Positions 19,078 to 31,979 are shown, numbered from the stretch's first letter. The stretch: 64,000 nt of DNA from Narthecium ossifragum (GCA_963920575.1 OY986967.1:16038094-16102093), one strand, 5' to 3'. The notes: generated by a model not told the origin, from the sequence alone. A program made the numbers and translations.

Positions 19078-21191
19078 CTGAAAGAAAGATGGTATAGGTA
19101 ACCTTTCATAACATATACCTCACTTATATATGCAAGAGACACCTAACATAGTATTTTGTTGAAATATAGAAGACTTAGCACCATGCTCCCTATCAGAGTG
19201 CCACTTAGTTTAACCTCTACAGTGGAAATGGAAACACAATACAACTTAAAAGAGGCTGAGTTACGACATATACTGTTAGAAAAGACAATAGATAAAAGGC
19301 ATGCAACAACGGTGGGAAAAAAAGGATTAATAACCAGAAAGAAGAACTGTCTCTCCCCCGAGACGGGAAACTCTATGATGTTCCATTGCCTAGAAATAAC
19401 TCTTTTAAAAAGTTGATTTTCCATACCCTGGAGGTGGCACCGAGCGAAGGAAAGCACTCGCTGGCAAAACTGGGGTCTCTTTGTCGCATGTTTGGTTGCT
19501 CAGGACTAGGTGAAGTGGAGTCACTTTCTGAAGTACTTGCTGACTTTTGTAAAGTGAAGTCCAGTGAAGTGGCCTGTCAGTTTTTGTTGTTTGGTTGGTG
19601 TTAGAGTGGTCCTCAAAATCACAATTTAGGCTCACAACACAACCTATTCCAGCGGGATCAGGGATCCTCGCATGAGATGAGAGGAACTTTGAACCCAAAA
19701 TCGGCCGGAGAACCCAAGATCCAAAGGCCAGGGGAGAAAGGGGGGCGAAGAACCGTAACCCGATGGCTTTCGAAGTTGCGGGACTGGCATCGATTGAGTG
19801 GGGGAGTAAGTGAGCATTAATTCAGTCGTGTCCCACTCCACTCGGCCGACTCTGGTCCTTTTTTGCCAGAGTCAAATGACTAACTGGAGATCTTTTCAGG
19901 AGTGCAGTCCCCCAACTCCCTCCAGTTAACGGTCCAACCAAACAGTCTCAAGTGGAAGGAGTGCTGCTTGTCTACCCACTCCAGCTTCCACTCCTCACAA
20001 CCAAAGTCAAGAGGCTAGTCTACTGCGTAGTCACCATCTATTGCGCAATGTCGGGTGTACCTGCCAAAACTATCAAGCTGTTGCCGTTGGGGTCATACGA
20101 CACTGATTGACCTATGTATGATAATATCCGAGAGTTCTGACAGACAGACAGGTGAGTATTACCTAAAGTTAATTGTTAACCTACTAAAATCTTAATTGTC
20201 CTCCAAGAGTTTGCCAACCGCTCGGTTACCAAATCAACAGCCCAATATATAAAACGAAAATTTGCAATGCAACGGGCGTAAGATTTATTCAAAAGGAATA
20301 TAGGCTGTGGAGAAAAATAAGTCTAGGCTCCAGAACAGGACCCATATTAAATCTATATTACTAAGCAGTTTGACTATTAGGTACACTACGTCTTTCATGG
20401 TCATTTAGAAAAAAATGAAACAAGGCTTATGATCCACAAACTCTACGAAAAAACTACTTCTGCCCTATAAGACTGCTAACCAGATGATACCAAAGTTTTA
20501 AAGCAACATTCCTAAAGTTTCACAACAATCATAGTTGTTAGGATATAACTCAAACTTAAAGTCACCTCTTCCCATCAACTTAAGCATTTGGACAAATGGT
20601 GATTTAGCGTGGTATCAAACAAAGTCCTACAACATTGCAATCCCAAAAAAGTCCTCAAGTTTGTTTGGAAATCATCAAAATATAAAATGTGTATAAACAC
20701 AAAATAAAAGCAATAAAGTATGGGCTTTTGGATGATTAAATTCTGTCCAATGGCTCAGATTGGAAGTTAAAAACTTTAGGGTTTTGAACTCGGACGAGGT
20801 AATATGGATAATCGTTTTTTATTCTCATGGTTGAACTCTAATGAGGTGTCGATGGAGCCTGGCATGGATTTGGTCGCCAAAAAAAAGATGGACAAAAGGC
20901 TCATTGGGATTATTTTCTACACAAAAAAACTATATACAACCAACCCAAGCATCAGAAGAGAAGACGAAAGTTACTAATAATTTTCACTGACGAGTGGACT
21001 CATGTTTTTTCAACTCTTAATAATCACCATCAGCATTGTTTCAATGTCACCAAAATATTGCCAGAAATAGATTGTAAATTAGAAGAATCGACTTCAAAAT
21101 TTCATTGACGTTCATGTTGAAAAAAGTCCTACAACATTGCAATCCCAACTGACATTGCAACAACTACCGATGGCAAAATAGAGAATCATAA
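19078..21191. other. no intact gene; MITE-like segment around 19480-20010
   Basis: The segment near 19485 starts GCATGTTTGGTTGCTCAG and continues GTGAAGTGGAGTCACTT. This matches the inverted right end of the MITE at 41647-42552. Related inverted sequence (CTCCAGTTAACGGTCC, ACCAAACAG, CCACTCCTCACAACCAAAG) lies at 19917-20007. A possible orphan exon on the - strand near 20065-20112 reads QSVSYDPNGNSLIVLA with fitting splice sites, but nothing around it confirms a gene. 20113-21191 is AT-rich and shows nothing. Confidence 0.35.
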
Positions 21192-21425
21192 ATAAATGCA
21201 AAAGGTATCCCTGGTACAAAGTACAGACTATTTATAGGAGGTTGTGATGGTGTTGCTGCTGAAGTGCTTGAGGAGTCACCAACACATGATCCAAAGGTCA
21301 CAGATGTGCTACTAATTGAGGATGGCCTTAAGGCAGACAAATATGAGGGAGATGATGCAATATTAGTAGCGCTAAAAGTACAAGATTTTGAGCTTGCTAA
21401 TTGGACTCGATTTTTAGTGGAGTAG
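21192..21425 (+). pseudogene. orphan coding-like fragment, unrecognised
   Basis: The open frame has no ATG. It reads INAKGIPGTKYRLF, then IGGCDGVAAEVLEESPTHD, then KVTDVLLIEDGLKADKYEGDD, and ends ELANWTRFLVE before a stop. Composition looks like real protein, and TATTTATAG before GAGG could be a splice acceptor. I do not recognise the family. No neighbouring exon is seen. Confidence 0.3.
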
Positions 21426-22228
21426 AATCATCACCGGTAGGTTGAGCCGGTACTAGATGAGAAAAGGCTTACCAGTCCATATCCCCCAACAGGATGTCGT
21501 TGTCCATATGCATCTACTTGTTGTTTGGGCATAGGATATATAGGACCCAACTGTTGGTGAGCAGCCTGATGTCCAAATAATGTTCATAATAACATAAAAA
21601 TAAGAAGCGATTTTAAATTTAGGTAAACAATTTAGAGGAGTTACAAGATTTTAAGTTTTTTTTGTTAAATAAAAATATCATTCACTGCCACTAAGAACGG
21701 TGCTGATCAATGAATATATTGGCAGTGTTGGAAATCTATCCAACTAATATTAATTACATACGCAGCTCTTGTTGTTGGTTATATCTCAAGAACATGTACG
21801 TGACAATTAAGTTGCAAACAATGGAAGACAATGGAAAAGTTCCTAACAATAGGCCATACCTAACTAATAGTCTAAAAAGAAATACTAGACGGAGCTATTT
21901 ATCTAACTCCAGAACACCACCCCTGATCTGAAATCCAATCAAAGCTAAAAAAAGTCACAAAGACAGCCAGTAGCCAAACTTTGTTCTATTGTATCTGAGA
22001 CCATAAATATAGTAGATATGCATGCTAGTATACATTGAAGGTTAGAGGAGTTACAAGTTTTTTAGTTTTTTTTGTTAAATAAAAATATTTCAGTTTACCT
22101 GACTAATATGTTCATGGCTTCAAGGTTGAGAAGGTGTCTCCGTTGAGCAAATGACATTTATTTTTAAGTGAGGGCTTGAGGTATCACCCTATAAAGACAA
22201 AACAAAAGTGTAAGCTATGAGAAATAAA
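21426..22228. other. no gene seen
   Basis: AT-rich. A roughly 40-bp phrase (GGAGTTACAAG..TTTTTTGTTAAATAAAAATAT) occurs twice, near 21637 and 22045, so a duplicated repeat fragment is likely. Confidence 0.3.
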
Positions 22229-23609
22229 TTAGCAATCATCTAGAATAATATAAAAATTGAAATTTACCACGTTTATCTTGGTTTTTCCTTGACGAATCTC
22301 GTGTAAAGGCTTCATTCTTCTCTTCCCCTTTCGACCCTCCCTCTTTTTCAATCCCTTCATATTTTCCATTTGGATCCCAATATTTTCTTCAACAACCACT
22401 TCGGTCGCTACTTCTTTTTCCATAGTGAACTCTTGAAGTTTTTTACTACATTCATTTACCATCATCTCCATGCAGACATGGGAATCTTTCTTCATCGAAG
22501 CTTGATATGTTAACTGTAAGAGCTGTGATTGAATTCTTCAGACCCAATGCTTTGCATCTTCTTCTAAATTCGGCTTCTCTTCATCTAGCACATGACAACA
22601 TAAAAACTCCAATAACATGATATTAAGATGTATCTCTGGAATTTGTGAATCTATTCAAGATGTTTCTTTAGAATTTGTGAATCTATTCAAGAAGTTTCTC
22701 TGGAATGTGTGAATCTATTCAATATGTTTTTCTGGAATTTTCATGATATCGAGTCACCTCAAAACTCTAATAACATGACAACATAACATCCCCTCTGTTT
22801 CAATCTTCATGCAACTACAAGTTACCACATGATTGCTATAGTCAAAAAGCACCTTATATTCCTTCTCCGACTCATGTAGAGCAACAACATATTCAAGAGT
22901 TTCTTTGCTCTCATCTTTAACAATAACTAAACCGGCAAGACCAAACTCAATTTTGAAAAGATCAAAGAATTTAGGTGTGTACCTTCATGATGCTTGCTTT
23001 AGTAATGGTGACATACAGAAACCCAATGAAGGTACTATTTGCCTCATTCGAAATTCTGCCTCCAATTCATTGTTCCTCTTTTGCTCCACAACTCTATCAA
23101 AGTGAGTAAAAAAGTCATCAATATTCATATCATTTTTCAAGTGATTTTTCAAATCACTATTGAAACTTTCACTCACCTGCGTGGTTCAAACTCCCAATGT
23201 GAATGCTCTTTTCATGTATGCCCTAGCCCATTTTTCTTTTAAACTATATATATGAGTCAACCAATTATTCCCATTAAGGTTGTACTTCTCAAGCATATTT
23301 TGTCATTCCCTCTCAAATTCGCCCTCATCTTGCTCAAACATGCACTTCGTGAAGTCTTCCATAAATGGAGAATTATTCTTCATACAATAGCTTAGATGTT
23401 CGACTCCATTATGATTGATGTGCCAAGTGCACAATCCATGAGATACTCATAGTCAAACTGTTTCCAAAGCACTTGTTATAGTGGCATCTTGATCAGTGAT
23501 GATAGTATGAGGTTTCTTACCACCAGTTGCATTAATAAAAGTCTCCAGAAGCCACATAAATGACTCTACAGTCACGTCATATAAAAGCGCTACCCCAAAG
23601 ACAACTATC
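22229..23609 (-). pseudogene. FAR1/MULE-type transposase relic
   Basis: The - strand from 23609 reads [25 protein letters not shown], then [15 protein letters not shown]: the MULE transposase core with its catalytic-region DQD, as in FHY3/FAR1 and Jittery-type proteins. Further on come HGLCTWHINHN, WARAYMKRAF, ESFNSDLKNHL and the SWIM zinc finger (VTCSCMKIETEGMLCCHVIRVL). Several stops and shifts break it. The 5' half is lost where an LTR begins at 23610. The final frame (22229-22495) is Lys/Glu-rich with KKREGRKGKRRMKPLHE, as in FRS C-termini. Confidence 0.8.
22636..22745. repeat. 32-bp tandem repeat, three copies plus part, inside the FAR1 relic
   Basis: The phrase GAATTTGTGAATCTATTCAA begins near 22639, 22671 and 22703 (GAATGTG in the third), with a partial copy at 22735. 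Three 32-bp units are 96 bp, so they do not change the reading frame. They lie just after the SWIM finger. Confidence 0.75.
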
Positions 23610-25078
23610 TGTAACATCCCAGATCTAGAAGAGGAACAACCCATCCCCTATCAAGACATGAGACGCAACACACTGACATTCAAAGCTTAGATAATGAAAA
23701 GTCTTCAAAAGAAATTATTATTGAAAACAATCAAACTGAACCAAGTATGCAAGAAAAGGACAAAGCTACTAAATGTAACTCAAACTTCAACTCATTTATC
23801 GGTCTTCCTAAAAGATTCATATTAGAATCGTCAGATGCTAAAAGAAACTACAATCTAATGGTCCTAAACTCTTCACTGCCTTGTTCTCATTATCGCACCT
23901 ATACAGAATCTTGGGCATCTGGAAAAAAAAACATCTATCTCATGAGCATAAAGCCTAGTAGGAAGCAACACATAATGAAATGATATTCAGACAAAAGTGT
24001 TTGCAAAATAATAACTGAACTAAAGCACATCACTTGAGAAAAACAATAATCACACTTCATTAAACTAAAAAGCTGAACTTTTCATGCCCACAAAACATGC
24101 TTAAAACTCTTGCATGGCATGAACTTCTACGTATGATATAATGAGATGCATCTTCTTGGCTTTACCGTCGAGTACTATAGCGGTATCTGGTGATAGCAGC
24201 CCACGTGCATCCGTTGGCAAAATGATCACCCTAAGATGATCATCTCATCACTATTGAGAACGACTTGAAGTAGTAGGATTAGTTTTCATTATCATAATAA
24301 AGTGAAATATGTCGAAATTTTTTTTGAATAGTACCAAATAAAAAAAAATTGTCTGATAGCAGGTTGATCGGTTAATTCAATAAGAAAAAATGGGAATTAT
24401 CACTTGATTTTGTTGATTACTATCCTTAATTATACTAGCATAAGGTCTAGCCTCGGCTCTTTCAGACTCAAACGCTCAAGATGTATACTCCTAAAACTAG
24501 AGAAGATCAACACTCAAGTTAAGAACTGAAATTTGCATGCTTAAGAACTGAAATCTGAATTATGAAACCCTAAAACTAAAGAAGATCAACACTCAAGTTA
24601 GGGTAACATCTATTACATGTGTATCTACCTTACTTGTCCTTCAAAAGCTCTAGTATTGCTCCCTTGCAACCAGCCGGAATGCCTCTTAGTGGTCTTGAAC
24701 ACAGAACTTGAAGAAAGAGAGAAGAAAGATACATATAAAACCCTAAAAGAAGGTTGCGGCTTTTATAATAACCAGTAGGGAATAACCGGTTCTATTATTA
24801 GAGTCCTAATTTACTCTAACCTAGTCATCTAGTAAGACTTAACCATCTAAGTTTGCCTAATTGGTTAGACCTAGTTCTAATAGGACTCATTATAATTACT
24901 GCAGTAACTTGTGGTCAAAAATAGAGTTGTAATCGACTCAAACTCTTGCAATTAGGTCTCAAAAAAGTACTTTTGGCAAACCTAATCAACTATGGTTAAG
25001 ATTAATTGGTTTACTAATCTAGTTGGACTCCCAATCCAATCGAAATTCTAGTTCTACATAAAATTCCAGGATTTTACA
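23610..25078 (-). repeat. 3' LTR of chromovirus-type gypsy element
   Basis: It starts TGTAACATCCC and ends GGATTTTACA (1469 bp). A polypurine tract (- strand) lies directly to its right and a chromodomain-ending pol beyond, so this is the 3' LTR of a - strand element. It cuts the FAR1 frame at 23609. The pentamer next to it is CTATC. The matching duplication cannot be found because the 5' side of the element is truncated. Confidence 0.8.
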
Positions 25079-25092
25079 TCCTTCCCCCCAAA
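25079..25092 (-). promoter_or_regulatory. polypurine tract
   Basis: The - strand reads TTGGGGGGAAGGA directly before the LTR start. Confidence 0.7.
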
Positions 25093-27280
25093 TAAAAATT
25101 TCGAGGCCGAAATTTAGCAGACGAACTTACCGAAAAGCTGCGGGTACTTTTCCTTCATGAAATCCTCACGCTTCCAAGTAGCTTCTTCATAGGAATGATG
25201 ACTCCAAAGGACCTTCACCAAACGGATCACCCTATTCCGCAGGTGCAGCTCCTTATGTTCCAAGACGCTAACTGGTTTCTCGATATAGGTAAGGTTCTTC
25301 TGAATCTCTAAGAGTCCGAAATCTACTATGTGAGATGGATCTGGTTGATACTTTCTTAACAAAGCCACATGGAAAACACTGTGGATCTTTGATAATTGCG
25401 GAGGGAGTGCTAGTCTATAGGCGACAACCTTGATCTTTTACAAGATCTCTAATGGGCCGATGAATCTTGGACTAAGTTTTCCCTTTTTACCGAAATGCAT
25501 AACTCCTTTGGATGGAGAGATCTTAAAGAATACATGATCCCTTACTTGAAACTCCAACTCCTTCCTTCTTCTATCAGCATAACTTTTTTGTCTCCTCTAT
25601 GAGCCTGCCAAGTGGTCTCGAACTAGCTTAATCTTGTCCCATGTTAATTGCACAATTTTTGGCCCAAGTAGACGACGTTCTCCAACCTCGTCCCGACATA
25701 GAGGAGATCTGCATGGTCGCACGTACAGTGCATCATAAGGAGTCATACCAATGCTTGCATGATAACTATTGTTATATGCAAACTCTATCAGTGGCAAGTC
25801 CTCATCCCAACTACCTTTTCATTCTAGTACACATGCTCACAACATGTCCTCCAAGTTCTGCATAATTATCTCTGACTGACCATCTATCTGGGGATGGAAG
25901 CTGTGCTAAAATATAATTTGGTTCCCATGGCCTCTTGCAAGCTATTCCAAAAGCGACTCGTGAACCGTGCGTCTCGATCAGACACAATGGATACCGGCAC
26001 TCTATGTAACCTCACTATCTGAGAAAGATATAAGCTTGCCCTACTCTCCATGGATGCCGAAAATCTGATGGCTAAGAAGTGGGCTAATTGGGTGAGTCTA
26101 TCCACTACCACGCAAATAGCATCATGTTTGTTGCGAGTTTTGGGCAACTCAAGCGGTTGTAACGGGCCTCATGGCCTTTGATGCTCTATCTTTAATTGTT
26201 GGCATACTAGGCATTTGTTGACATACTCCGCTATTTCTCCTTTCATACCCTTCCACCAATAGCTTTTCTTCAAATTTCTATACATCTTGGTCGCTCCAGG
26301 ATGGATGGTGTACTGAGATCGATGGGCCTCATCTAAAATTTCCCTCTTGAGCTCTTCATCTGCCGACACATATAGCCTTCCTTGGAACCAATAGCTGCCA
26401 ACTTGTCGCTGATTGAATCTTGGTATACGTTTATTAGGATCCCTTGCTGCCAACAGTAGTAGGAAGGATCTGCTTTCTGTTTCTCCTTCACTTTCTCTAC
26501 GATAGTAGATGCTATAGATATGTTGGATAGCAATGATTTCCCCCTTTGTGTGAAGTTCCAAGCTGTCACATTATCTAAGAGCTGCCATTCTCTCACCATC
26601 ATGTGTGAGACCATTGACTTTCGACTTAAAGCATCGACTACTACGTTCACTTTGTCTGGGTGGTACTGTAGGGTGAAATCATAATCTTTCAAGAACTCCA
26701 ACCACCTACGTTGCCTAAGATTCAGCTCTTTTTGAGAGAAATGATACTTTAAGCTTTTGTGATCTATAAAAATCTCAAACTGCTCTCCACATAGATAATG
26801 TCTCTAGATTTTTAGAGCAAAAACTACCGCGGCCAACTCAAGATCATGAGTGGGGTAGTTCAGCTCATGCCCTTTTAACTGTCTAGATGCATAGGCTATT
26901 ACCTTCCCATGTTGCATCAAAACACAACCGAAACCTTTAAGGGAGGCATCGCTATAGATGACCAAGCCTCCACCACCATATGGTAAAGCCAGAATTGGTG
27001 CACAGGTAAGCTTTTCCTTTAATTCTTGGAAGATCTGTTCGCATGTTGGGCTCCATACAAACTTTACTCCCTTCTGAGTTAACTGGGTTAAGGGTCCTAC
27101 GATAGAGAAAAAACCTTGGATAAACCGGCGGTAGTAACCAGCTAGACCAAGAAAACTCCACATCTCTGAAACTGTCTTTGACCTCTCCCAATTAAGTACC
27201 GCATCTACCTTGGTAGGATCTGCAGCTACTCCATCCTTGGAAATAACATGACCAAGGAAGGTCACTTGCTATAACCAAAA
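25093..27280 (-). pseudogene. chromovirus (Tekay/Del-like) pol: RT end, RNase H, integrase, chromodomain
   Basis: Read from 27280 down on the - strand: RT C-terminus [28 protein letters not shown]; RNase H with [15 protein letters not shown] and [24 protein letters not shown] finger IHPGATKMYRNLKKSYWW and CLVCQQLK; integrase core AICVVVDRLTQLAHFLA, VSIVSDRDARF and IEFAYNNSYHASIGMTPYDAL; chromodomain LVKVLWSHHSYEEATWKRED ending YPQLF. The chromodomain and this order mark a chromovirus. Many stops and shifts split it. The 5' part (gag, protease, RT fingers and palm) is missing, cut at about 27280 against hAT sequence. Confidence 0.9.
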
Positions 27281-29415
27281 ATGGATCCAAAGCAATTGAA
27301 TCTTGAAAATCTGAACTTTGATGTCGACGTTGTAATGAGCCAGTATTTTCGGATATTGATGGCATTCTGGATTATGATGATGATTCCAGCCAACCTTCAG
27401 TATCAAATACTGGCAATACTCGTCGTGATGCTACCGGGTGCGTTGGTGGATCCAGTTCCGGGACTAGCGGCACTGGCTCGACTGGGAGTGGCAAAAGACC
27501 CCGAAGGGCCCGAACCTCTGGGGTTGGGGCAACTTTCGACATCAAAGAGATATTGAACCCCGAAACCGGTATTATGGGTCCAAGAGCGCTTTGTAAAATT
27601 TGCAAATAAAATTTGTCATGCAAAGCGAGTTCTGGCACTGGGCATCTTCAGAGGCATGAAATATTATGTAAGGCGAAGCAAGGAGCTATAGATGCCAAGC
27701 AATCTCAGCTGTAATTTGCACAAGGTGGGGGTGGCTTAGGTACGTTTATTTATTCCGAAACTAATATGCGGAAGGGATTCGCTTTATATATAGCGGGTGG
27801 GGAAGAGCCATTTACTATTGCGGAGTCTCTGAAAATACAAAAATTTATTAAAAAATATTTACAGCCAGCTTTTACTAAAGTTTCTAAAAATACTGCTAGA
27901 AATGATTGCATGAAATTATATTTGGCGACCAAGCAGAAATTAGTTACTGAAATTTATTCTCTTGGCGCTTCAGCTTCTTTTACTTCCGATTTATGGAGCA
28001 GAATAAATAAATTTAGTTATATTTGTGTTAGCATTATATTACTTCTAACCGGACCTTAAATAAAACAATTATTGCATTTCGTGTTATGGATAGTCCTCAT
28101 ACATGCCAAAATACTTATTCGCAAATTATGTCTGTATTTCGAGAATATAACATCTCATATAGAGTATTTAGCATTACCTTTGATAATGCATCTGCCAATA
28201 ATGTTGTGATTGATTTGTTTAAAAGGAATTTAAATCTTATGCTAACTGGTAGATTCTTCCATGGTAAATGTGATTGTTATATTATTAATTTAATTGTTCA
28301 TGATGGTTTGAAATATATTGAGGAATATGTTGAAAAAATAAAAAAAACGTTATTGTTTATATTACTTCTTCTAACGCTAGAGTGCAGGAATTTGCACAAT
28401 ATTGCCGGGGCCAACGCCTTAAACCTAGAAGATTTAAACAATATATAAGGACCTGGTGGAACTCCACTTATTTAATGTTGGAGTTTCTCGTAGGTTACAG
28501 AGAAGCAATTAATTTCTATATATCGTTTGCACGTCTAGAACTTCAATTATCTCATGTTGAGTAGGACATGGTATTTCAATTTAAGGATTTTTTAAGAGTA
28601 TTTTATACTGCAACTAATTTATTATCTGGTGTTTATTATCCCACTTCATGTCTTGTCATTACTTAAATATATAGTATTGCTAATAATCTTGACTCATATA
28701 GATGTAATCCATTATTTACCCCAGCATGTTTATCCATGGAGGAACAATTTAAGAAATATTGGTCAAATATTCCTCCTGTTTTTTCTTTATCTGCTATCAT
28801 GGATCTTATAATTAATCTGAATGGTTTAGAAGTGTTGATAAATGAGATAAGAGAACTTTTAGTAGACGGCCTACAAGTCACCGTAGACGATATCAAAAAA
28901 GATCTTTTTCAATTGTTTGATTTGTATTCTACAAAATATAGTGGAAGTGGAACTGGTTCCTCTAGTTCCTTTGCTTCTAGTGGCAGCAGTCAAAGTGAAA
29001 ACGCGGCTACGTGGTTTTTTCTTGCACGCAAAGGTAAACAAAGGGCACAAGCGCCAACAGGTAGTTGAGCTAAAATTAATAGATATATAGGATCTGGCTT
29101 TGCCGAATATATGAATCCTCTGATCTCGATAATTTGGATATTTTAGTATGCTTGAGATCAAATCAAAATAATTATCATGTGCTCTCCATCATGGCACGTG
29201 ATCTACTAACGGTTGCAGTGTCTACAGTAGCATCGGAATATGCTTTCAGTGCAAGTGGCAGGGTACTTGATGAACGTTGGAGCAAGCTACACCCAGATAT
29301 ACTGGAGGCGTTAATGTGCTTGAAGGACTGGGATGATACAGCCGACAGAATTCAAAATATCGGTAATGATATTGTAAAAGATTACCAGAATTTAGATATC
29401 AACAATGATGAATAA
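27281..29415 (+). pseudogene. hAT-family transposase relic (RICESLEEPER-like)
   Basis: The + strand starts ATGGATCCAAAGC. N-terminal frames read ILDYDDDSSQPSVSNTGNTR and SGKRPRRARTSG, then a BED zinc finger (ALCKICK, stop, then GTGHLQRHEILC). The core follows: FALYIAGGEEPFTIAESLKI, SASFTSDLWS, FSITFDNASANN, then RTWWNSTYLMLEFL. The dimerisation domain ends it (DLLTVAVSTVASEYAFSASG, ERWSKLHPD, LEALMCLKDW). Stops at the zinc finger and after it, and a shift near 29115, make it dead. The 5' leader and left terminal repeat are missing: chromovirus pol abuts the start codon. Confidence 0.85.
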
Positions 29416-31020
29416 TTGAATATATCAATAATTTATAAGGTATGTACATTCTACTATGATTCAAATTTCAAATTTAAAATTCTTATTAAAAAAACAACTT
29501 TTAATGTGAGCCACTCATTGAAAATAATTTGAATTTCAAAAATCAATTTCTACTTTCCCTAAAAAAAATTTATCTTTTTATTCCCTCCACTTTTCTCTCA
29601 CCTCTCCTTTTTTTAACCCCGACCGGCGACCACTTTTTAATCCCGGTTAACTCTCCCCTTTTAACCCCCCCCCCCCCCGCCCCCAGTCTCTCTCTTTCAG
29701 GCCGGTCAAGGGACAACCTCCACCGGTCCATCCGGACCGGCAACCGCCGGCACCACCCTCCACCGACCTCCCCTGCCCTCGAAAGCCTTGGATCTGCTCT
29801 CCGGCCACCTCCCCAACTTGGATCTACCGCACCAGCTCTTCGGCTACCTCCCCGACATCGACGGTAAGTTTTGTTTTCACCGACTTCTTCTCTCACTTCC
29901 ACTCCTCTCCCTTTTTAACACCCCCCCCCGTCTCTCTCTCTTTCAGGTCGGCCGAGGGCCAACCTCCACCGGTCCATCCCGACCAGCAACCACCGTCACC
30001 ACCCTCCACTGACCTCCCCCGCCCTCGGAAGCCTCGGATCTGCTCTCCGGCCACCTCCCCAGCACGGATCTACCTCCCCAACTCTCCGGCTACCTCCCCG
30101 ACAACCGACATTCCGAAGCCCTCGAAACTACCCTCCAGCTACCTCCCTGACGCCGACGGTAAGTTTTTTTTTCACCCACTTCTTCTCTCACTTCCTCTCC
30201 TCTCTCTTTTTAACCCCCCTCTCCTCTGTCTCTCTGTATCTCTCTCTCTTTCAGCCGGCCGACGCCCAACACCTTCGCCTCTAGCCCCCATCTCGGAATC
30301 CTTGAATCTCTCCTCCTTCAGCTGCCCTCAACAATGACCTTCTTGCGTCCCCGAAACCGCATGTTGTTGTGTCACTGTTGTGAGGCCCTCGACGTCCTCA
30401 ATCCGTTGCCTCTGCCTCGTCAACTCCGCTCTCATGTGTCCCTCCAGCCTCGCCGCATGACTCCTGCCCGACGACGACCTCACCCTCGCCCGCCTCGGTC
30501 CTCCTCCGGCCTTCCTGCGACCTCTATGATCACAGCTGTGTTCCACCAAGTGTACATGGTAATCTTCTCTGGCTTGAATGGTCTTCTTTGGTTTCCTACT
30601 ACGTGTATGGTTCTCCTGTGGCCCTCCCCTTGTCGTGGTGCCCTCCGCCCGCCCTGGTGCCCTCCACTAGCCCTCCGCCTAACATAGTGGCCTCCCCCGG
30701 CCCTCCGCTTGACGTGGTGCCCTCCCTCGGCCCTCCGCCTGACGTGGTGCACTCCTACAATGCTCATGGGCTGGCCTTCGATTATACCCCCTCTGATGCC
30801 CTCTTGGGTCACCTTCGGACCTATCCAGTGACTCCAGTCCTCTACTCCGGCTCCTATGGCCTTCCACCATCGCCTTTGATATCCCCCATGTGTCCTCCAT
30901 CGCCGCCCAGGTTCTCCATAGGGGCGGCCAATTAAGTTGGAATACCCGGCTTTTACCGTGTAATGGTGACCTATTAGGACTTTATCTATGTATGTCCTGA
31001 AAGTTATGAATGAAAAAAAA
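29416..31020. other. GC-rich region with exon/intron-shaped tandem repeat
   Basis: No recognisable gene. Two homologous blocks (29701-29863 and 29947-30158) are each preceded by a pyrimidine tract ending TTTCAG and followed by GACG|GTAAGTTTT. A third block starts at 30255. Block lengths of 163 and 212 bp would not keep one frame. Further on (30630-30750), CCCTCCGCCTGACGTGGTGC is repeated with variation. Sequence between the hAT frame and its right end suggests captured or duplicated host DNA inside the transposon. Confidence 0.5.
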
Positions 31021-31945
31021 ATTTGTTTACCTTTTTTTTAATGTTTTTTCCATTTTTTCTATTGTTTTGGGTGGCGGGGTGGCCCAAGGGTTGTGGGCCT
31101 TTAGCCTAACCCATAATACGGGGGCACGTGGGCTGGCACATGTGCGGCACGAGCACGTTACTGCATTGGTCGTGGGCCTGGCTGGGTTTGGAGTTGGACT
31201 TCTTGGGCTGGCACGAGCACGGGCTCGTTGGTTTGGTCGGTCGGCACTGATACGAACCTCGCCAAGCTTTGACGAAACCCGTCGTAAGATGAGTTTGTAG
31301 GATCGTTCTACAATCAGGTTTGGATGGAAACCACGACCCATTGCTTATAATCAAGCAAGAACCTTGGTATGAGGTGAGGACGCCACCAACAGGGATGGAA
31401 ATCCGTTTGATAAGTCTAGATGAACGCCACACGAAATCCTCATAAGTTCAATAGTTCTTCAAAGAACCAAAGAGAAATTCTGTCACTTTTTATCAATAAA
31501 AAATATGTTGTCCATTACATAGATCATGCCCATATATATGCCAATACATTGAAAAAATCATACTCCTAATAAATCCAAATTTATGACTGTCCACAATTCC
31601 AAGACTTGAACAATCAATGTAGAGCACAACTAGTTACTAAGTTGAGATCCCAAGTCAGCCATTTCCAACTACCTTGATTTAAAACTCCAACTCTCTTGAC
31701 TTGAAAAAATAAATGCCACACCCAGCTCATGCAACCTAATTCGTGATGGTCTTGATGATGTGGACCCACCTTGGTTCTTCATTAGTTTTGAACATGCATT
31801 CTTCTCCAATCTGAACTTCTTAAATTAATCCAACAAGTGCTGCTTTGAACCTCTTAGCCTGAGCTCTTGTGACTGGTCCTATTGGCTTTTGAAATGGTTC
31901 TTGAATCTCTTTGTCAGTCCTAACCATGGTCCCAACAGGCACGAT

Positions 31946-31979
<34 letters not shown>

